Made by a program: the position numbers and the translations under genes. A DNA stretch of 64,000 nucleotides from Trichosphaerium sp. ATCC 40318 (lineage: Eukaryota; Discosea; Flabellinia; Trichosidae), in contig JALMLS010000420.1 of NCBI GenBank assembly GCA_038496445.1, forward strand, positions 124,001 through 188,000. Direction: 5' to 3'. A model generated the notes under the pieces. It was not told the DNA's origin. It did not search any database and saw only the letters and a list, made by a program, of their open reading frames with translations. Of the stretch, positions 27,907 through 42,873 are shown one piece after another; the first letter of the stretch is position 1, and each line of letters starts with the position of its first letter.

Positions 27907-28097
27907 TTACGCCTTGAAGACATAAGTGTAGAATAATACCTTTGAAAACAAATCAAAAAAAGCGTTATTGTTTGTGCCGAACTGTCAACTGAACTTTTTA
28001 CCTGTTCAGCACGTGTTTGAAACACCGCCAAAAGTACGAAGATCCTGCCCAATTGGTTTAGACGCACTTTCTGAACCGAGAGCGTGCCATTTAACAT
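27907..28097 (-). CDS. Putative small two-exon gene (42 residues)
   Basis: Exon 1 (28002-28097) encodes MLNGTLSVQKVRLNQLGR then a hydrophobic IFVLLAVF and TRAEQ. A GTAAAA...AAG intron of about 62 bp is followed by exon 2 (27907-27939), VLFYTYVFKA and stop. The frame is kept and an in-frame stop lies just upstream of the ATG. The size and single hydrophobic segment would suit a small organelle membrane subunit, but I do not recognise it. Divergent from the lyase gene with about 155 bp between starts. Could be chance. Confidence 0.3.
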
Positions 28098-28252
28098 AAG
28101 GCACGCAATTAATCAACTTTAGATTGTAGTCCTACCAAAATCGCTAGAGTAGCTTTAACTGAACTGGCAATCAACTGCGCAGCTGTGGTGCTTTTTTTAT
28201 TGATTTGGCAGTTGGACTTAACTTAAAACGACAGTTGTGCATTTTGCTTGCC

Positions 28253-31200
28253 ATGTCGCATAACACGGACCTTCAACGGCGTGCAAGAGTCACGCTTAAC
28301 CACTTATCACCTCCAGAACAAGAGTACAGGCAACCTTGTGCCACAAGTGACACTAAGGTACGTAAATGTTGTTTTATGGTTACAAAATACGAGGGAGCGA
28401 GTTTTTTGGTGTGTACTGGTAAAAGGTAAATAACCGCAACGAACAGGATATTTCGTTCGACCAACAGACTAGTCATGGCGGTTACTTGGTTGCTCAAGTG
28501 CTTAAGCACTACGGTGTAAGGTACAAACCGTTTTCAACTAAAATACGTTGATACACGCCACTAAACGCTGTTAGTTGTATTTTTACTCTCGTTGGTGGCC
28601 ATATATCTCCAATCTTAACTAGCTCATCAAAACAAGGCATTCGCGTCATAGACGTACGTATAATAGTAACGTTGGCCAACTGTAACAAATTAAAACCGCT
28701 TTCGTTGCCTTTAAAACGTGTCAAGTCCCAAAAACCAAGAAAAAGTTCAAGCCTTCTTTTTTTTGTTTCAGACCAAGCACCTTACTCTATAATCATAGGT
28801 ACGTCATGAGGTTAATACTGTGTTCGCGGCCGATGCTATAGCGAGGTACACGTGAAAATACTGAAAAGGTCACGTGTCGTTTTGCTAAACAATGTAAGAT
28901 TGACAGGTTCAATTGGTGTTGCTGCTGTGACTGCAGGACCTGGCGTTGCTAACACTGTGACTGCTGTAAAGAACGCCCAAATGGCTCAATCTCCATTACT
29001 TGTACTTGGTGGTGCTACAGCTGATATTCTTAAAGGTACTTATAAATACTTGAAGTGATATCTAACGCTGAGCAGGAAAGCGATCACTTCAGGATGTAAG
29101 ACATGCTTTGTCAAAAAAAAAATTAACGTTGATCTCTTAGATTGATCAATTCGCTCTTTTGAAGCCACATGTTAAGTGGATGGCGCACGTGGGTAGTGTT
29201 AAATATATTGTACCTTCAGTAGAGCGCGCTATGTACGAAATTTTTTAGACTATGGGAACTGACTGATTCCATCAGCGCAATGGCAACAGAAGGAGTACCT
29301 GGTCCTGTATTTCTAGGTAAACTACATTCTTTTTTCTTCTTCAAATTGACAGCCGCCTTAGAATTTCCTGTTGATGTTCTTTATCCTGCTCATCTGATAC
29401 GTGCTCAAGTATCTAATGAGATGCCTAAAGGTGGTGGCCTAACAGGATACGCAACACGTCGATACCTAAACGTACAATCATCTCACAAACGTATTCCCAA
29501 TTTTTTGATTTTCGGTAGTACTATCTGGATCAGATTTTCAACGATGTGCCAAAACAGATAGCCTTGCGTCCGTACACGCCACCTAAACCAGCTATAGCAC
29601 AAGTATGGCAAATAGAACGCGTACTTTCAATGCTAGCAGATGCTAAGAAACCCACTATGATAGTAGGCTCAGGAGCTATGATGGTTCCTTCAATCGTACG
29701 TAGGTTTTTTCTAAATAGCGAATTGTTTTAACTTTTCCCACTAGGCCGCTGAGATTGCTGCTGGCGTCAAAAAGCTAGGTATGAGACCTTTATAACCTTT
29801 TATATCTCATGTGGCCCACAGGCATTCCTACTTTCCTATCTGGTATGGCACGTGGCCTTCTTGGACCAAACGCAGACTTGCATATTAAGTACGTAATATG
29901 AAAATCACCATGACATTTTTTATTATACGTGCTAAGTTATTTCTTGTGTGATTGCTAGGCATAAACGCAAGATGGCCTTAAAAGAAACAGATCTCCTCAT
30001 AATGGCAGGTTTACCATTTGATTTCCGTCTTCAGTATGGTAGATCTGTTAATTCCAAGGCATTTGTTATTGGCATCAATAGATCCAATGATGATTTGAAA
30101 GTCAATCGGTAAATCACAATTTCTCTTTGTTGCTGAGATACTGACAATGCCATTAGTGCTCCTTCATTTCCTATACTAAGTGACCCAGGCATTTTCCTCT
30201 CCCTTCTTGCAAAACGAGCACCAAAAGGTGGTTTCGGACACCAGTGGAAAGAATGGCATGCTTCACTTAGAGCCCGACATGATGATCGTGAACGAGATAT
30301 TACTGTACCTTTTTTCTTGTGTTTAATAGGTTTTTAATAATGGTTCACAAATAGGCTCAATCTAGACTGGATGGTGATTTCATTAACCCTTTGTTCTTAT
30401 GTAAAAAACTAGATGAACACATTCACAAAAAACGTAAATTCCACTTTTGATACTTAGGATTTCATTTTTCTGACTTTTACTTACTTAGGTGCTATCCTCG
30501 TTGGAGATGGTGGAGATTTTGTAGCCACAGCTTCTTATACCATTAATCCTAGAGGTCCTCTATGCTGGTTAGATCCTGGTCCTTTCGGAACTCTTGGGTA
30601 CAAACTTTGAAGAAAAAATCGAGAAAATTTACAATTGTTTTTAGAATTGGAATGGGTATGGCAATGGCTGCTAAGCTTGCAAGACCTGATCATGAGGTTG
30701 GTTTAAAAATACGTATATATTTGATTTTAACTTGTTGTTTAACAACAGGTATGGATACTATTCGGGGACGGTGCATGTGGATTCAGGTGCGTTTCAAAGA
30801 ACAAAAAAAGTGTAAATCTAACTAAAAACTAGTTTTATGGAAATTGACACTTGCGTTCGCCACAATATACCTGTTATCGCTGTTATTGGTATAAATATAT
30901 TTATTACTAGTATAGCTAAATTTACTCAATAATATCATAGGAAATGATGCTTGCTGGTCACAGATCCACAGGCACGCACATTTTCTACTTTCTTTTTTTC
31001 TTTTTTAGTAATCAGAAAACAGTCAGCAGACTGACGTCTGGTATAGGGATCAATCTGTAATCTTCCAAGATGACACAGCGTGCATGCTAGATTATACTAG
31101 CTATGAACAAGCTGCTATGGCTCTAGGAGCAGAAGGCATTTTAGTGGAACGAAATGAAGATGTTGATGATGCTCTCAAAAGGCAACATTTAACAACTCTT

Positions 31201-31319
31201 TTGTTCACTGTTTTTAATAATTCTCTAGAGCAAAGAGACTGTATGCACAGGGCAAAACAGTCGTCATCAATGCTAAGATTGGTAAGACTGATTTTAGAAA
31301 AGGGTCTCTCGCAATATGA
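28253..31319 (+). CDS. ILVBL: ThDP-dependent 2-hydroxyacyl-CoA lyase / acetolactate-synthase-like protein (ILVBL/HACL2 type)
   Basis: Thiamin-diphosphate enzyme; animal ILVBL/HACL2 cleaves 2-hydroxyacyl-CoA in fatty-acid alpha-oxidation at the ER. Many short exons carry [35 protein letters not shown], and the catalytic-Glu motif [16 protein letters not shown]. Next come [53 protein letters not shown], and the ThDP/Mg site [10 protein letters not shown]...[19 protein letters not shown]. The end is [16 protein letters not shown] then [19 protein letters not shown] and stop, as in this family. The ATG at 28253 is chosen because it gives a short N-terminus before NLSPPEQ-like residues; an upstream in-frame non-ATG start is less likely. 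No clear signal anchor is seen. Confidence 0.85.
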
Positions 31320-31841
31320 TCTAAATAAAGTTGATTTGTTGTTATAACTGATGTTGTTCTCCACAAAGTGAAATGAGAGTTTGGCTCAAATACCGGTTAT
31401 CTTGAAGAATGATTCAAGAAACATTAGCTCCTGGGCGACAAGAACCTTATTTTGTGTTTTCTCGGTGGCATCTACAGCCTTGGCGTAGTAGTCAACTGGG
31501 ATGGTGTCGGATTCAAGTCACTGTCCGACTACAATTCTTTAAGATGATGCGAAACCGCTTGTTGACTTCTGCAGGCGCTCTTCTGATTACATTTACACGA
31601 AAAATTCATCTATAATTATTTAAAACATTTTCACTACGAGTAGCTATCAGACAGAAAAATGTACCTACAATGCGTCCTAAATAAGAAAATGTATTCAAGA
31701 ACACCTCAAGTACGGGGAGTATCATTTCAATCGCGTTTCGTAAGGATTTTTATTTATAGACGACTAAACAATCGATTAAAATGGTTTAAGTGAAACAGAA
31801 ACACAACCCTTTACACTGAAACGCGCGTACTCAAGCTCTTC
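31320..31841. other. Intergenic, isolated coding-like segment
   Basis: No gene recognised. A plus-strand reading at about 31466-31550 (GGIYSLGVVVNWDGVGFKSL) is open and looks coding-like, but I cannot connect it to other exons. The rest is AT-rich. Confidence 0.3.
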
Positions 31842-33020
31842 ATGTCTGACACTGATGAGAGTAGTTCCAGTGACAACGACATGCAGAATGACAAACAAGC
31901 TGAAGAAACCTTGATCGGAGAGCTCTCAAACACATCACAAGCAAGCAACGACGCTCCGCAAGATGCTAAATCACCATGGCATGTTGGAAATGTATCAAAA
32001 AAAGAATCAGACTATGCGGTACATCTAAAAGAAGTTGAGAAGATCAGAAGGGCAATAAAACGACAAAAAAAAGGAATTTATAACTTTAACGCAACTGAAG
32101 CGATAAACCACTTCAAAACCACTTCAACAGAACTGGAAAGACGCTTCGAGCTACATAAAGGACATCGCATCCTCAAAAAGCTCAAAATAGAGCTTAAAAG
32201 AAGACAATGTTGTTTACCACTCAAAATGAAACAACCCATCTACCTATGTGATCGTTTAGGTCTTCATCGTTCTGTAAATCAAATGGACATTCTTCCACCT
32301 GAAGTTATATGGTGCATTCTATCCAAAACTGACATGAGTACGTTAAACGGGTTAAAAAACCAATGTCCCTCGGATGTTATCAAATTCTCTTTTTTTTCTT
32401 GAAAGTCTTATTGTACTAGTTGATATACTTCGTTTCAAGTCAACCAACAAGGTGCACTGTGTAGTCGTTGGTGATGAATTTATTCTCAAGCATATCGGGG
32501 ACTTGTGGGACACTAAACTTGAGAGACGCAACGTACTGCCTTTTTCTGAACTTTCTCATTTCTCTTTTTGAATTTGTTGGCGTTCTATCGACAGTGTTCG
32601 ATTTAACAACCTTATTATATATATATAACGCTTATCTACTTTCGCCTTATTGTCGTTGTTGTGCACGTGATTTTCTATTTGATTTTAAAAAATTATTTTA
32701 GGGACTTAGTTTATGGCGTGACATTCAACGCCATGCAATGGCATACAGAAAAATAAAACTGAAAGAGAACTACATGGGTGATGATACTCGTCTTGAATTT
32801 TTAGAGGATAATGTGTACAAAGTAATGAGTACTGGGGTCGGTGCTTTCATGACCTGGAGTGCAACCAGTACAGGTAAATACAGTGATATCTTCAAAAATT
32901 GATTAACAACGTTCATTAGGCACATGGCGTATTTCAAACGTATTCAAAGGTGGCTTTGACTTTGATTTAAAACTAAACGAATTCAAATACTTTTCGAGAA
33001 ATGCTGGTGATGGCACGTGA
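31842..33020 (+). CDS. F-box-like protein, uncharacterised
   Basis: Starts MSDTDESSSSDNDMQND, an acidic disordered head, then a Lys/Arg-rich helical region (KKLKIELKRRQCCLPLKMK). A sequence fitting an F-box follows: MDILPPEVIWCILSKTDMST, with a later exon giving GLSLWRDIQRHAMAYRKIKL (F-box-type proteins often have SLWR after the motif). The last exons are FMTWSATSTGTWRISNVFKG and a Phe/Lys/Asn-rich end before TGA. If the F-box is real the protein would recruit a substrate to an SCF ubiquitin ligase. The intron(s) between about 32350 and 32700 are not resolved. The substrate part is unlike any domain I know. Confidence 0.5.
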
Positions 33021-33411
33021 CATTTTATTTCAACAAAAAAAAAAAAAATCTGAGAAATCCAGGTTTTTTTTAACTTTGGACGTTCGTTTGTTCTAAAAGT
33101 GAACGCTCTTTCATATATATTTCATACAATTGCTCTCATATTGGGTGTCAGCAAGCGTAGAAAACAGCCTCTTTGAGAGCACATACGTGCTGCAATCAGA
33201 AATAGCGCTAATCTGTTAACCTTGGTTAGATGTGACAAGATATACAATCAATGAAGAGTTCCACTTCAAAGTACAGTTTGACCACCAAGAAACTATATTA
33301 TTTTACCCTACAAAACAATGCGAATATCCATGCTGCCGCACTATAAAAGTAAAGTAGAGCAAGTTCACTAGTGACAGTTATTTATTTCAGTTAAGTGATA
33401 CTAATAAACGT
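33021..33411. other. Convergent intergenic region
   Basis: About 390 bp between convergent stops, with A/T homopolymers. No exon chain seen on either strand. Confidence 0.45.
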
Positions 33412-34819
33412 TTATTGTTGCTGCAATTGTTGTTTTCTATACTTTACAAATTTGACACGCTCGACCATATTGAATTTGAGTTCATCCATTACATCACCTG
33501 TAACGTCTTTTAGTGTTGCATTGATTTCATTAAGAACTAATCCAAGCTCTTGAGCTCTTATGTCAGTCAATCCGGCTTTCTTTAAAAATTGTATCCACTC
33601 GAGTTTTTCTGAATCATCATAAATATTCATGGTGGTTGATTCAGCTGGTGTCAAGGAAAATAAACCCTAAAAGAACCTGAGCATGTAATGGCAATGATAA
33701 GGGTATTGTACTTTGTCATCATAAACTGATTCAAAAGGTTTATTTTGCCAAGACTTGTCGCCTACAAGTTCGTTTACATCCACATCTGGAAGTTGTTGAA
33801 AGCTCTTGTCAATATGCTAAAAACGTGTGAGTATTGCTCTTGTCTCAATTACGTTACCTGATTATCTTCAACACGTGGATGTTCATGTATGGCGTTTAGT
33901 GCATCCTCGATAGCATCCATGTCATTGGAATTTTGCCCAAACTTGATTGGAACCTCATCTTTGACTGTTAAACGCAATTCTTTTGGATCTTCTTTGATTG
34001 ATGTGTTTGAAGGAAGTTGTTCATTACATTGGTCTGTCTGATTAGAAGAAGAACTGGAACCTGTAGTCAAACGTTTTGTGTTCATTTTAAGCTCATTTGT
34101 TGAGGTCTTAGAGCTGTGGGTATCCTTCACTGTTGGTGCAATAGGTTTAATATTAGTAGCAGTAGGTTTTACTACAAGGGATTCAGGTGTATACACAACT
34201 CGTAGGAAAACTTGACCAAAAACACCAGCTGCTTTGGGTGGCCTAAAAGGCAAGTAAGCAACTATTGTTTGGATGTTGACAAATCAGGTTCTCTTTGTCA
34301 CAAAAATTAGATAGTGTACTTGTACAAGTTAAACCACCCTTCCTTCTTCATGAATAATAAGAAATATAATGTATAAATACAATGCATAAAGCAATAACGT
34401 ACCTTGACAATACGCATTTGGTCCTTAAGCCTTGTAACTAGCAGTTTTACTTCACCGAAAAACCAGTTTCTTATCACAATATTGCGATTCTACAGTTGAA
34501 TTACAGCATACCTTTTTGTTGATTTTAAATGATTTGCGCACGTGATGCAAAAATCTAATTAATCACATACTGGGTGTCTTTGTACAAATTAAACTCTACT
34601 TGTTCTGTCCATTTTGGGTTTGTACCAACAGCATCTTGGGTCCTAAACTGCTGGTTGCCTACTGTAATTTTACAATATGGCGTCACTACTAGGTATTAGT
34701 TATGCTTTACGTACTTTCTACCACCCTTTTCTATTCAAGTTTTTATTAGGCAGCCCTCTGGCTTCTTGAACGTTAATACTGATGATTCCAATGACTGGGG
34801 CTGCGCCAGAGCCATTCAT
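33412..34819 (-). CDS. C2-domain protein with C-terminal SAM-like helical domain
   Basis: Starts MNGSGAAPVIGIISINVQEA then ARGLPNKNLNRKG, followed by PYCKITVGNQQFRTQD, GTNPKWTEQVEFNLYKD and LLVTRLKDQMRIVK: a complete N-terminal C2 domain. A Ser/Thr/Asn-rich linker follows (FRPPKAAGVFGQVFLRVVY first). The C-terminal exon, WIQFLKKAGLTDIRAQELGL to KFVKYRKQQLQQQ, looks like a SAM-like five-helix unit. Joining the first two exons to give the expected G-S-D-P-Y-C requires a one-base frame change near 34680, so there is either a sequence error, a true frameshift or an unusual splice. It is related in fold, not in architecture, to the C2 gene at 5.7-9.9 kb. Function unknown. Confidence 0.6.
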
Positions 34820-35121
34820 TCTTTCTGGAGCTTTATTGTTCTCAATAGTTTACTAGAGCTTCACTACGTAACAGTAATAATCCAAAATGGTACCTTTATC
34901 TCTTCTTACACGTGTTTATTAAAAAGGAACTTAATTGAATTCGATTCTCACCCTGGACTTAATCCAAATTCTCGGCCTTGGTTGCACCTTTAATACTGGG
35001 TTAACCCTTAGCTGAGTACTATGACTTTAAAAATATAAACTAGGTGTAACTACGCTATGCTGTAACGTAACAATACAGTGTAGGGGTACAAATGATTTTT
35101 TATAATCATTGGTTATTATTT
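34820..35121. other. Intergenic between two minus-strand genes
   Basis: About 300 bp. Plus-strand frames here are shadows of the C2 exon or open by chance. Probably holds the ALG8 3' UTR and the C2-gene promoter. Confidence 0.4.
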
Positions 35122-37203
<2,082 letters not shown>

Positions 37204-37281
37204 GAGTAGTTTTCGTCTGTTCCAATTTTAAAGTCTAAGTTAGTTGAGTAGTAACTTAATCCATAATTGAATGTCCCCGAC

Positions 37282-38699
37282 ATGTCACAGCAACTCAGTG
37301 CACCCACACATCGAACGTTGAATAATGAACCTGAAGAACCGGCCAAAAAGCGGCTGAAAACTGAAACGCTTGTAAAACAGCACAACGGTAGCCACCATGC
37401 TGTGACATTGCCCACACTAGAGAATACTGGCACAGTGGCACCTACCGATAAAAGTATAGTTGACGCGCCGACGCAAGCAGTCTTTTCCCCTAATGTACAT
37501 GCAAAGCTTATTGCCTTGTCATCAAAAGATCAGAACGTACGCAAAAAAGTTGTTTCGCATATTTTTTTAGTTATAGCATCGCTTTCTTCTAATCATCCAC
37601 AACACAATACACAAACCAGAGCGAAAGTAAAAACGTTTGAGCTCAAGATATATGGATTTTGAGTTTTTTACCTCTCTCTTCAAATATCACAAACCTTCTT
37701 TAACTGTTCTGTTAGAAAAGCTCAGACGCATTAATGGGCCTTGTGGGTACGTGCATGTGACTTTTAGCCCAAATAAAGGCATGTGTATTGTCTTTAAATT
37801 ATCAGTTCAAAGTACTTTTTGTTTTTATGTTTTTATTTTATTATGGGTTTTTTTATGTTTAACCGAAGAATAACAAAAAAAAAAGATTCATTGGTGTCTT
37901 CTGATGACATTGATTTTGTAACGTTTATGGACTCTCTAAAGACAAGTATTGAAGATAAATTATCTCGGTTGACAGCTAACAAGCTCATGAAGAAACACTT
38001 TGTAAAACGTTATACAACTTGGGCTGCCGCTGAACTACGCTTAGAGGTAAGAGAAAATAATAACAGCATTCAAAGCAACGAAAAAAGAAAACCCAAAAAC
38101 CCATAAACCAATAACACAATATTTGATAAAAAACCTTTTTTTTTTGGCTTGTCAAGACACAGCAACGTCGGTTTTTTACTTTTCCGTTGACTGGAGCTAA
38201 AGTCCCGAAAAACAGAAAAAAAAAAAGTTGTTATGTGCTGACTGACGTTGGTTTTTTTCATTAGGAGAGAAAGGTATTGGATAAGCTAGTAAAATCACTT
38301 CAATTCGAAAAAGCAAGTGTTTCTAGTCAGATTCTATCAGATGGAAATATTTATTCTGATTATTTATGTTCTACATTCACTTTGGGAAAAGATCCTGTTG
38401 TACACTTCAGTTTTGAAGCGTTATCCACATGTAATCAAAACTGGCCTTCTAATCTACATCAAGTTTCGTTTACAATGGACAAGACTGCGTTACTAAAGTT
38501 TGTATGTGATAATGGAGAGTATGCTGCTTTTAATATGGATCCTATAAAGCGACAGTTCCCAGAGTTAAAGAAAATAAGGACTGCGTCTTCTATTTTCAAG
38601 TTTCTAGCGCTCATGTGTGATTTAAAGCCTGCTAGAGGTATTGATTTTTTTAAAGAGATCCGATATTTTAACTGGTACGCCGAAAATATATACGAGTAA
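37282..38699 (+). CDS. Uncharacterised protein with NLS-like N-terminus
   Basis: Not recognised. The N-terminus (MSQQLSAPTHRTLNNEPEE, then AKKRLKTE) is disordered with a nuclear-localisation-like basic patch. A helical exon follows: DFEFFTSLFKYHKPSLTVLL, then EKLRRINGPCG, then SDDIDFVTFMDSLKTSIEDK and a Trp-containing coiled stretch (TTWAAAELRLEERKVLDKL). The longest exon (about 38265-38699) encodes a mixed alpha/beta C-terminal domain (VHFSFEALSTCNQNWP, FTMDKTALLKFVCDNGEY, IFKFLALMCDLKPARGI). The splice between about 37535 and 37650 is not certain. A nuclear helical complex subunit is possible, but this is a guess. It starts about 80 bp from ALG8 on the opposite strand. Confidence 0.6.
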
Positions 38700-39298
38700 A
38701 TGAATGAATAGAAAAAACAAAAAAAAAAAAACATTGTGTATACATTTTTGGCGTTATGAACAAAACAATAATAAAAAATCAAATCCCAAACCGTCGTATT
38801 CAGTTCTAAGATGTACAATGCACTTGTTGGTTGGATTGAGGAGGCGCTTAACATTAGCAGATCTTAATTCTACCAAATACACGCCGAAACGCTGTAAACA
38901 AACTATTCTACGCGTGTGGCGTTGCTCTTACATGATCACATCGCTGTTTTGGGATGTGGGAAAAACCACAACTTAGCTCGTAACATAGTTTTACCTGTGT
39001 TCAGCACGACGCTTTATTAGCAAATATTCGAACACGTGTTCACGAGAAACTAAAAAGTGACACTTTCTTAGCGTATTTCAACAAAGAATTGTACGTAACT
39101 TTGCGAGTGCGTATTACGCGCAGTATTTTGGGGTTCTATCCAATCAAAGAGCATTACAACAAAACAAAGGATTGACGGTTATTCTTTTTTCTTTATTTAT
39201 TTTTTTTGGCGTTGGAGTAAAAAAAGGATCATCACTACATTATATGAACGTCAAATAACCCAAATCCGCAAGTGACCGCTCCATTTAAAATGCGCTGT
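38700..39298. other. Intergenic with isolated exon-like readings
   Basis: Plus-strand readings MYNALVGWIEEALN (38814), HIAVLGCGKNHNLARNI (about 38937) and HDALLANIRTRVHEKLKSD (about 39004) look like short exons, the last with a GTACGT donor. They are in different frames and form no product I know. They could be a small gene or a decayed one. Confidence 0.25.
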
Positions 39299-41141
39299 TT
39301 ACTTGATGCGCAATTCGAATCGGGAAAAGAAGATAAAGGCGACAAGGATAACAACCCAAGCGGTAATTACCATCAATGGCTCCCTGAATACGTCCATGCT
39401 TCCGTAGTTGTAAGTAACTTGGAAGTATTTGAGGTTGTGTTGGTTCACAATGTTAGATGCGCTCAAAACAACGACAGGACGACCTTGGCTATCGAGGTAG
39501 CTCTTTTTGATATCAGAGGATTGTGATACACCAGCGAAAGGCACGTGCAATTTGATGTTACTAAAAGAAAGATCAGTCATGACAAAAACTTTCGAAAAAA
39601 ATACAAAAAAAAAATTATCCAGTAGGCTAAAAACAATAACGTACGTGGCGCCTTCAGGAAGGACTACTCTAACAACAGCTTCATCGACAACAACGTTTTG
39701 TACCCAATGAGGACCAAAGGTCATGTTCAACATGTAGAATGAAGAGTCAGAGGCATCTCTGAACAAGCTGTTTTCGAGAGGAATGCTGTATCCCAACAAC
39801 CATTCGGTTTTCCAACCACCAAAGAGAGGGAATCGAGGTTCGAACTCCAATTGAAGTTTTTTGGCGCCCTTAACGTCTTTTGGACCCATATGGGATGTGG
39901 AGATGTTACCAATAGCATCTCTAAATAAAAGTTTTAGAATCAAATCGTGAGCCATCAAAGCATACCTGTAGTAAACATTGGCGGCATTAGGTGCAAGGTA
40001 TTGAGTCATTGACTTGATAGCAGCTTGGCCGTTAGCTTGAGGGTTGATCTGGTACTCGTAACGAGAGAATGATCCACGAAGAGCAGCGCCATCGTGTCTA
40101 ATCTTGTAGGACTCTTCGAAGGCAATGTTACCCCAGTGAGAAACCTTTTAAACTTGTTAACAAATGGTTTTTGCGGATGTTGATTTTTTTTTTAGCGCGT
40201 TTGTCAAACGTACCTCGACTTCTCTTTCAACACTTTTTACAGTGACGAATGGAGAGTTGTTTTCGTAGTGTACAACCATGTGGGATTCAGCGTAAGATGG
40301 AACGTCATTGTATGGACCGTATTTGATTGAATCTCCCTTAACAGTTGTAGGTGGATGATCAGAGTTTGATTGGACAGAGGATGATGCCAATTTGACCTTT
40401 TTTAAAGTAAGTCAAACGTATTTAAAGTTTTTTTTTTGTAGGATGTCCGTACAGTTGTCGTTTGCTCAGTTGTTTTATATGGAGACGCAAAGAAGTGGTT
40501 TCCCTTGTATCTAAACGCAATTAAGTGATTTTGTGCGCGTTTTGATTATTTCTTTTACAAAAACATGGTCTGTGGCGCGTACCTGACCAATTGACGTTCT
40601 GATTGGGTGATAGAGTTTGGATATGGTTCAATTTGATGAGTAAAGATCATACCGACCTTGATTGTCATTGAATCGCTTGTTTTAAGGCTCTTACCGAGGG
40701 CAACCTCATAGAATACCATAAACCTTGAAATGTTAGTGAAGACACGTAACGTGGCAGTAATAGAAAGTATTTTTTGCGCTTACCTGTTTGTTCCTTTTCT
40801 CTTGGCCTTATCTGGGCTCTTTTTGGTGGCTAATTTCGCTCCTACGTCAGTGTTAGCATTTTGCCAAATGTTTTTCGTTTGCGCAAACGCAACAAAAAAG
40901 TACCAGTAGCCTTGTCTGTTACGGACAGGTAGGATAGATTGGCCTCATCGCTTTCATCAAGACACAACAAATACTTATTAGTGGCTTCGCCTTCGTTGGT
41001 GATGGCTACTTCCACTGTGTGTTTAACAAGTTGGGTTTTAAGATCAAGCTTCCTTGTCACTTTGGTGTTAACGAGACCTTCAGAGGCTACTGCCACTACC
41101 AATAGGCAACACAGAGATAATATATGCGTGAAACGAGTCAT
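39299..41141 (-). CDS. OST1: Oligosaccharyltransferase subunit OST1 / ribophorin I
   Basis: Subunit of the ER oligosaccharyltransferase that transfers the glycan to nascent proteins. The N-terminal signal peptide is MTRFTHILSLCCLLVVAVAS; mature protein begins EGLVNTKVTRKLDLKTQ, then VKHTVEVAITNEGEATNKYL, both typical of ribophorin I. Middle exons give VVHYENNSPFVTVKSVEREV and FGGWKTEWLLGYSIPLENSL. The end has HNLKYFQVTYNYGSMDVFRE, one membrane helix (VITAWVVILVAFIFFSRF) and a short basic cytosolic tail. Full length. The start ATG is chosen because it opens the signal peptide. Confidence 0.93.
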
Positions 41142-41303
41142 TAGAGCGCACTCTGATTGCAAAACTTTGCCTAGAACGAATGGTATTTGACACTCAAAAA
41201 AAGTTGCTGACGAGGCAATCTAGGTAAGTCAAAAAATGTAAACAAAATAATTTTTTTTATCACAACCTTTTGTCTTTTTATCTCTTTTTACATAATCTAC
41301 AAT

Positions 41304-42623
41304 TTATTTTTCTCCAACGGCTTTCTTGTCGCCGTGGTGGAAGTAATACTGCTTCCAGATGTTTTCTCCTACATACTTCAATTTCCACTGCAACGTGCAC
41401 TCAATAAGTTTTCCTCTACAGAAGTACCACACGTAGCTTGAGTTACTGAATTTTTCATTGCTCAATTTTAACAATTCTCGTGTCAATCCTAAAAAAAAGT
41501 CTCAATCAAAAACATGATTTCTAACATTGTCATTGTACCTGCGTCGTACACGAGCACAAAACGAAGATTGGGTCGCTCCCAACTAGCAATTTTGGCAAGA
41601 AGGTGTGGGATGTTCCTTTTGGCACGTGTCAATAATACTGGGAAAGACTAAAATTAGAGAATGATTTTCGTACTTGAGAGAAAAGTCAGTGTTTTGTGCT
41701 GTGGACGGATGACAGATCTGAAAAATGACTGTGACAGCGTCATCATGTATACTTTTCCATACTAATTCCGTTGTATCTGGACACTGGACACCATTGAGTG
41801 CCTCCTTTTCGCTCTTTAATTCCATGTCATCAGCGAAATTTATATTCTCTTTTCCTGTTATGGTTTTAAGTTGCATATTTCCTTGAGGTTCTTATTGGTA
41901 CCTATGAAAATCACGTTGGATTCCCAGTATCCACCAGCTGCTTTTTCTTTTTCAGCACGTTGTTCGCTCTAATAGAAGCTTTAGATAACAAGAAAATTAA
42001 AGGAATTTATGGCACCTCAGCAACATCAATAAAATCTGTTAGACAGTAAAATTCAGCTTCAGTGAGGACTTCCTCCCTTATGATTGCGTCTGGAGGTATT
42101 ATTATACGTCCTGATCGCATAAAATTTAGTATGATGCGGAAATGTGTGCCATCTCTGAATACAAGTCAGTGCGTTTTCAAACAATGTGAAAACTGGTATT
42201 TTTTTTTTTGGTTTTTGATTTTTAGAACTATTTCAAACCTGTCAATAAATATGCTACCGTCTTCTTGTAGTGGTATGTCATAGTTTCCATTAAAAAGAGC
42301 GCTAAATACTTGAATTACAATTGACACTTCGCAAGAAAGCCATATGGGAGTAGCGTACCTAAAGTAGGTGTTCTTGAACTTGCACATTGTGGATTTTGTC
42401 GTTGTAAAGATGTTACCACCCACGTTTAATTTTACAATGTCGTTTTTGGATTTTACGAGCTGCTCAGCGTCGTAGCGCACTGGGCGCACCTTTTTAACTG
42501 CTAATAAAGCAGTTTGGCTTTTAGCGCCAGTATTATGCCTAGAACCGCTTTTGGCGTGATGTGATTTGGTTTTTTTACTCTAAACCGGTAGTTTAGTCAT
42601 AATTGTAAAATAATCGTTACCAT
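41304..42623 (-). CDS. BTB/T1-domain protein of KCTD type
   Basis: The N-terminus is basic (MSKKTKSHHAKSGS). A potassium-channel-tetramerisation-type BTB domain follows: DIVKLNVGGNIFTTTKSTM, then RDGTHFRIILNFMRSGRIII and EAEFYCLTDFIDVAE. The remaining roughly 170 residues (KGGYWES-like, then NFADDMELKSEKEALNG, WERPNLRFVLVYDAG, YVWYFCRGKLIECTLQWKL) are a compact C-terminal domain that I do not recognise. Proteins of this type are often cullin-3 adaptors or oligomeric scaffolds; no channel helices are present. The start is inferred: an ATG immediately followed by GTAACG, with acceptor TTTAG giving an open basic exon. About 250 bp separate it from the divergent formin. Confidence 0.7.
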
Positions 42624-42873
42624 GAGTTCTTAAGAAGCCAGATATTTGGCCAAATACGTTACAATAGGGCGCAGATCCAAAGAATTGCAAATAGGGTCGG
42701 TTAGGCGAAAGCATAAGGTTGAAATCTTAAGCGCGTTTGGCACAAGCCTCGCTTACCTAACTTGATTTTTTACTAATCCAGACGTATTGACAACTGTGGT
42801 TATGCGTCAAGGCTTTATTTGAAACCACAGCCAGTTACCACACTTTCTGCTTTTCGTTCCGGAACTTTATATC

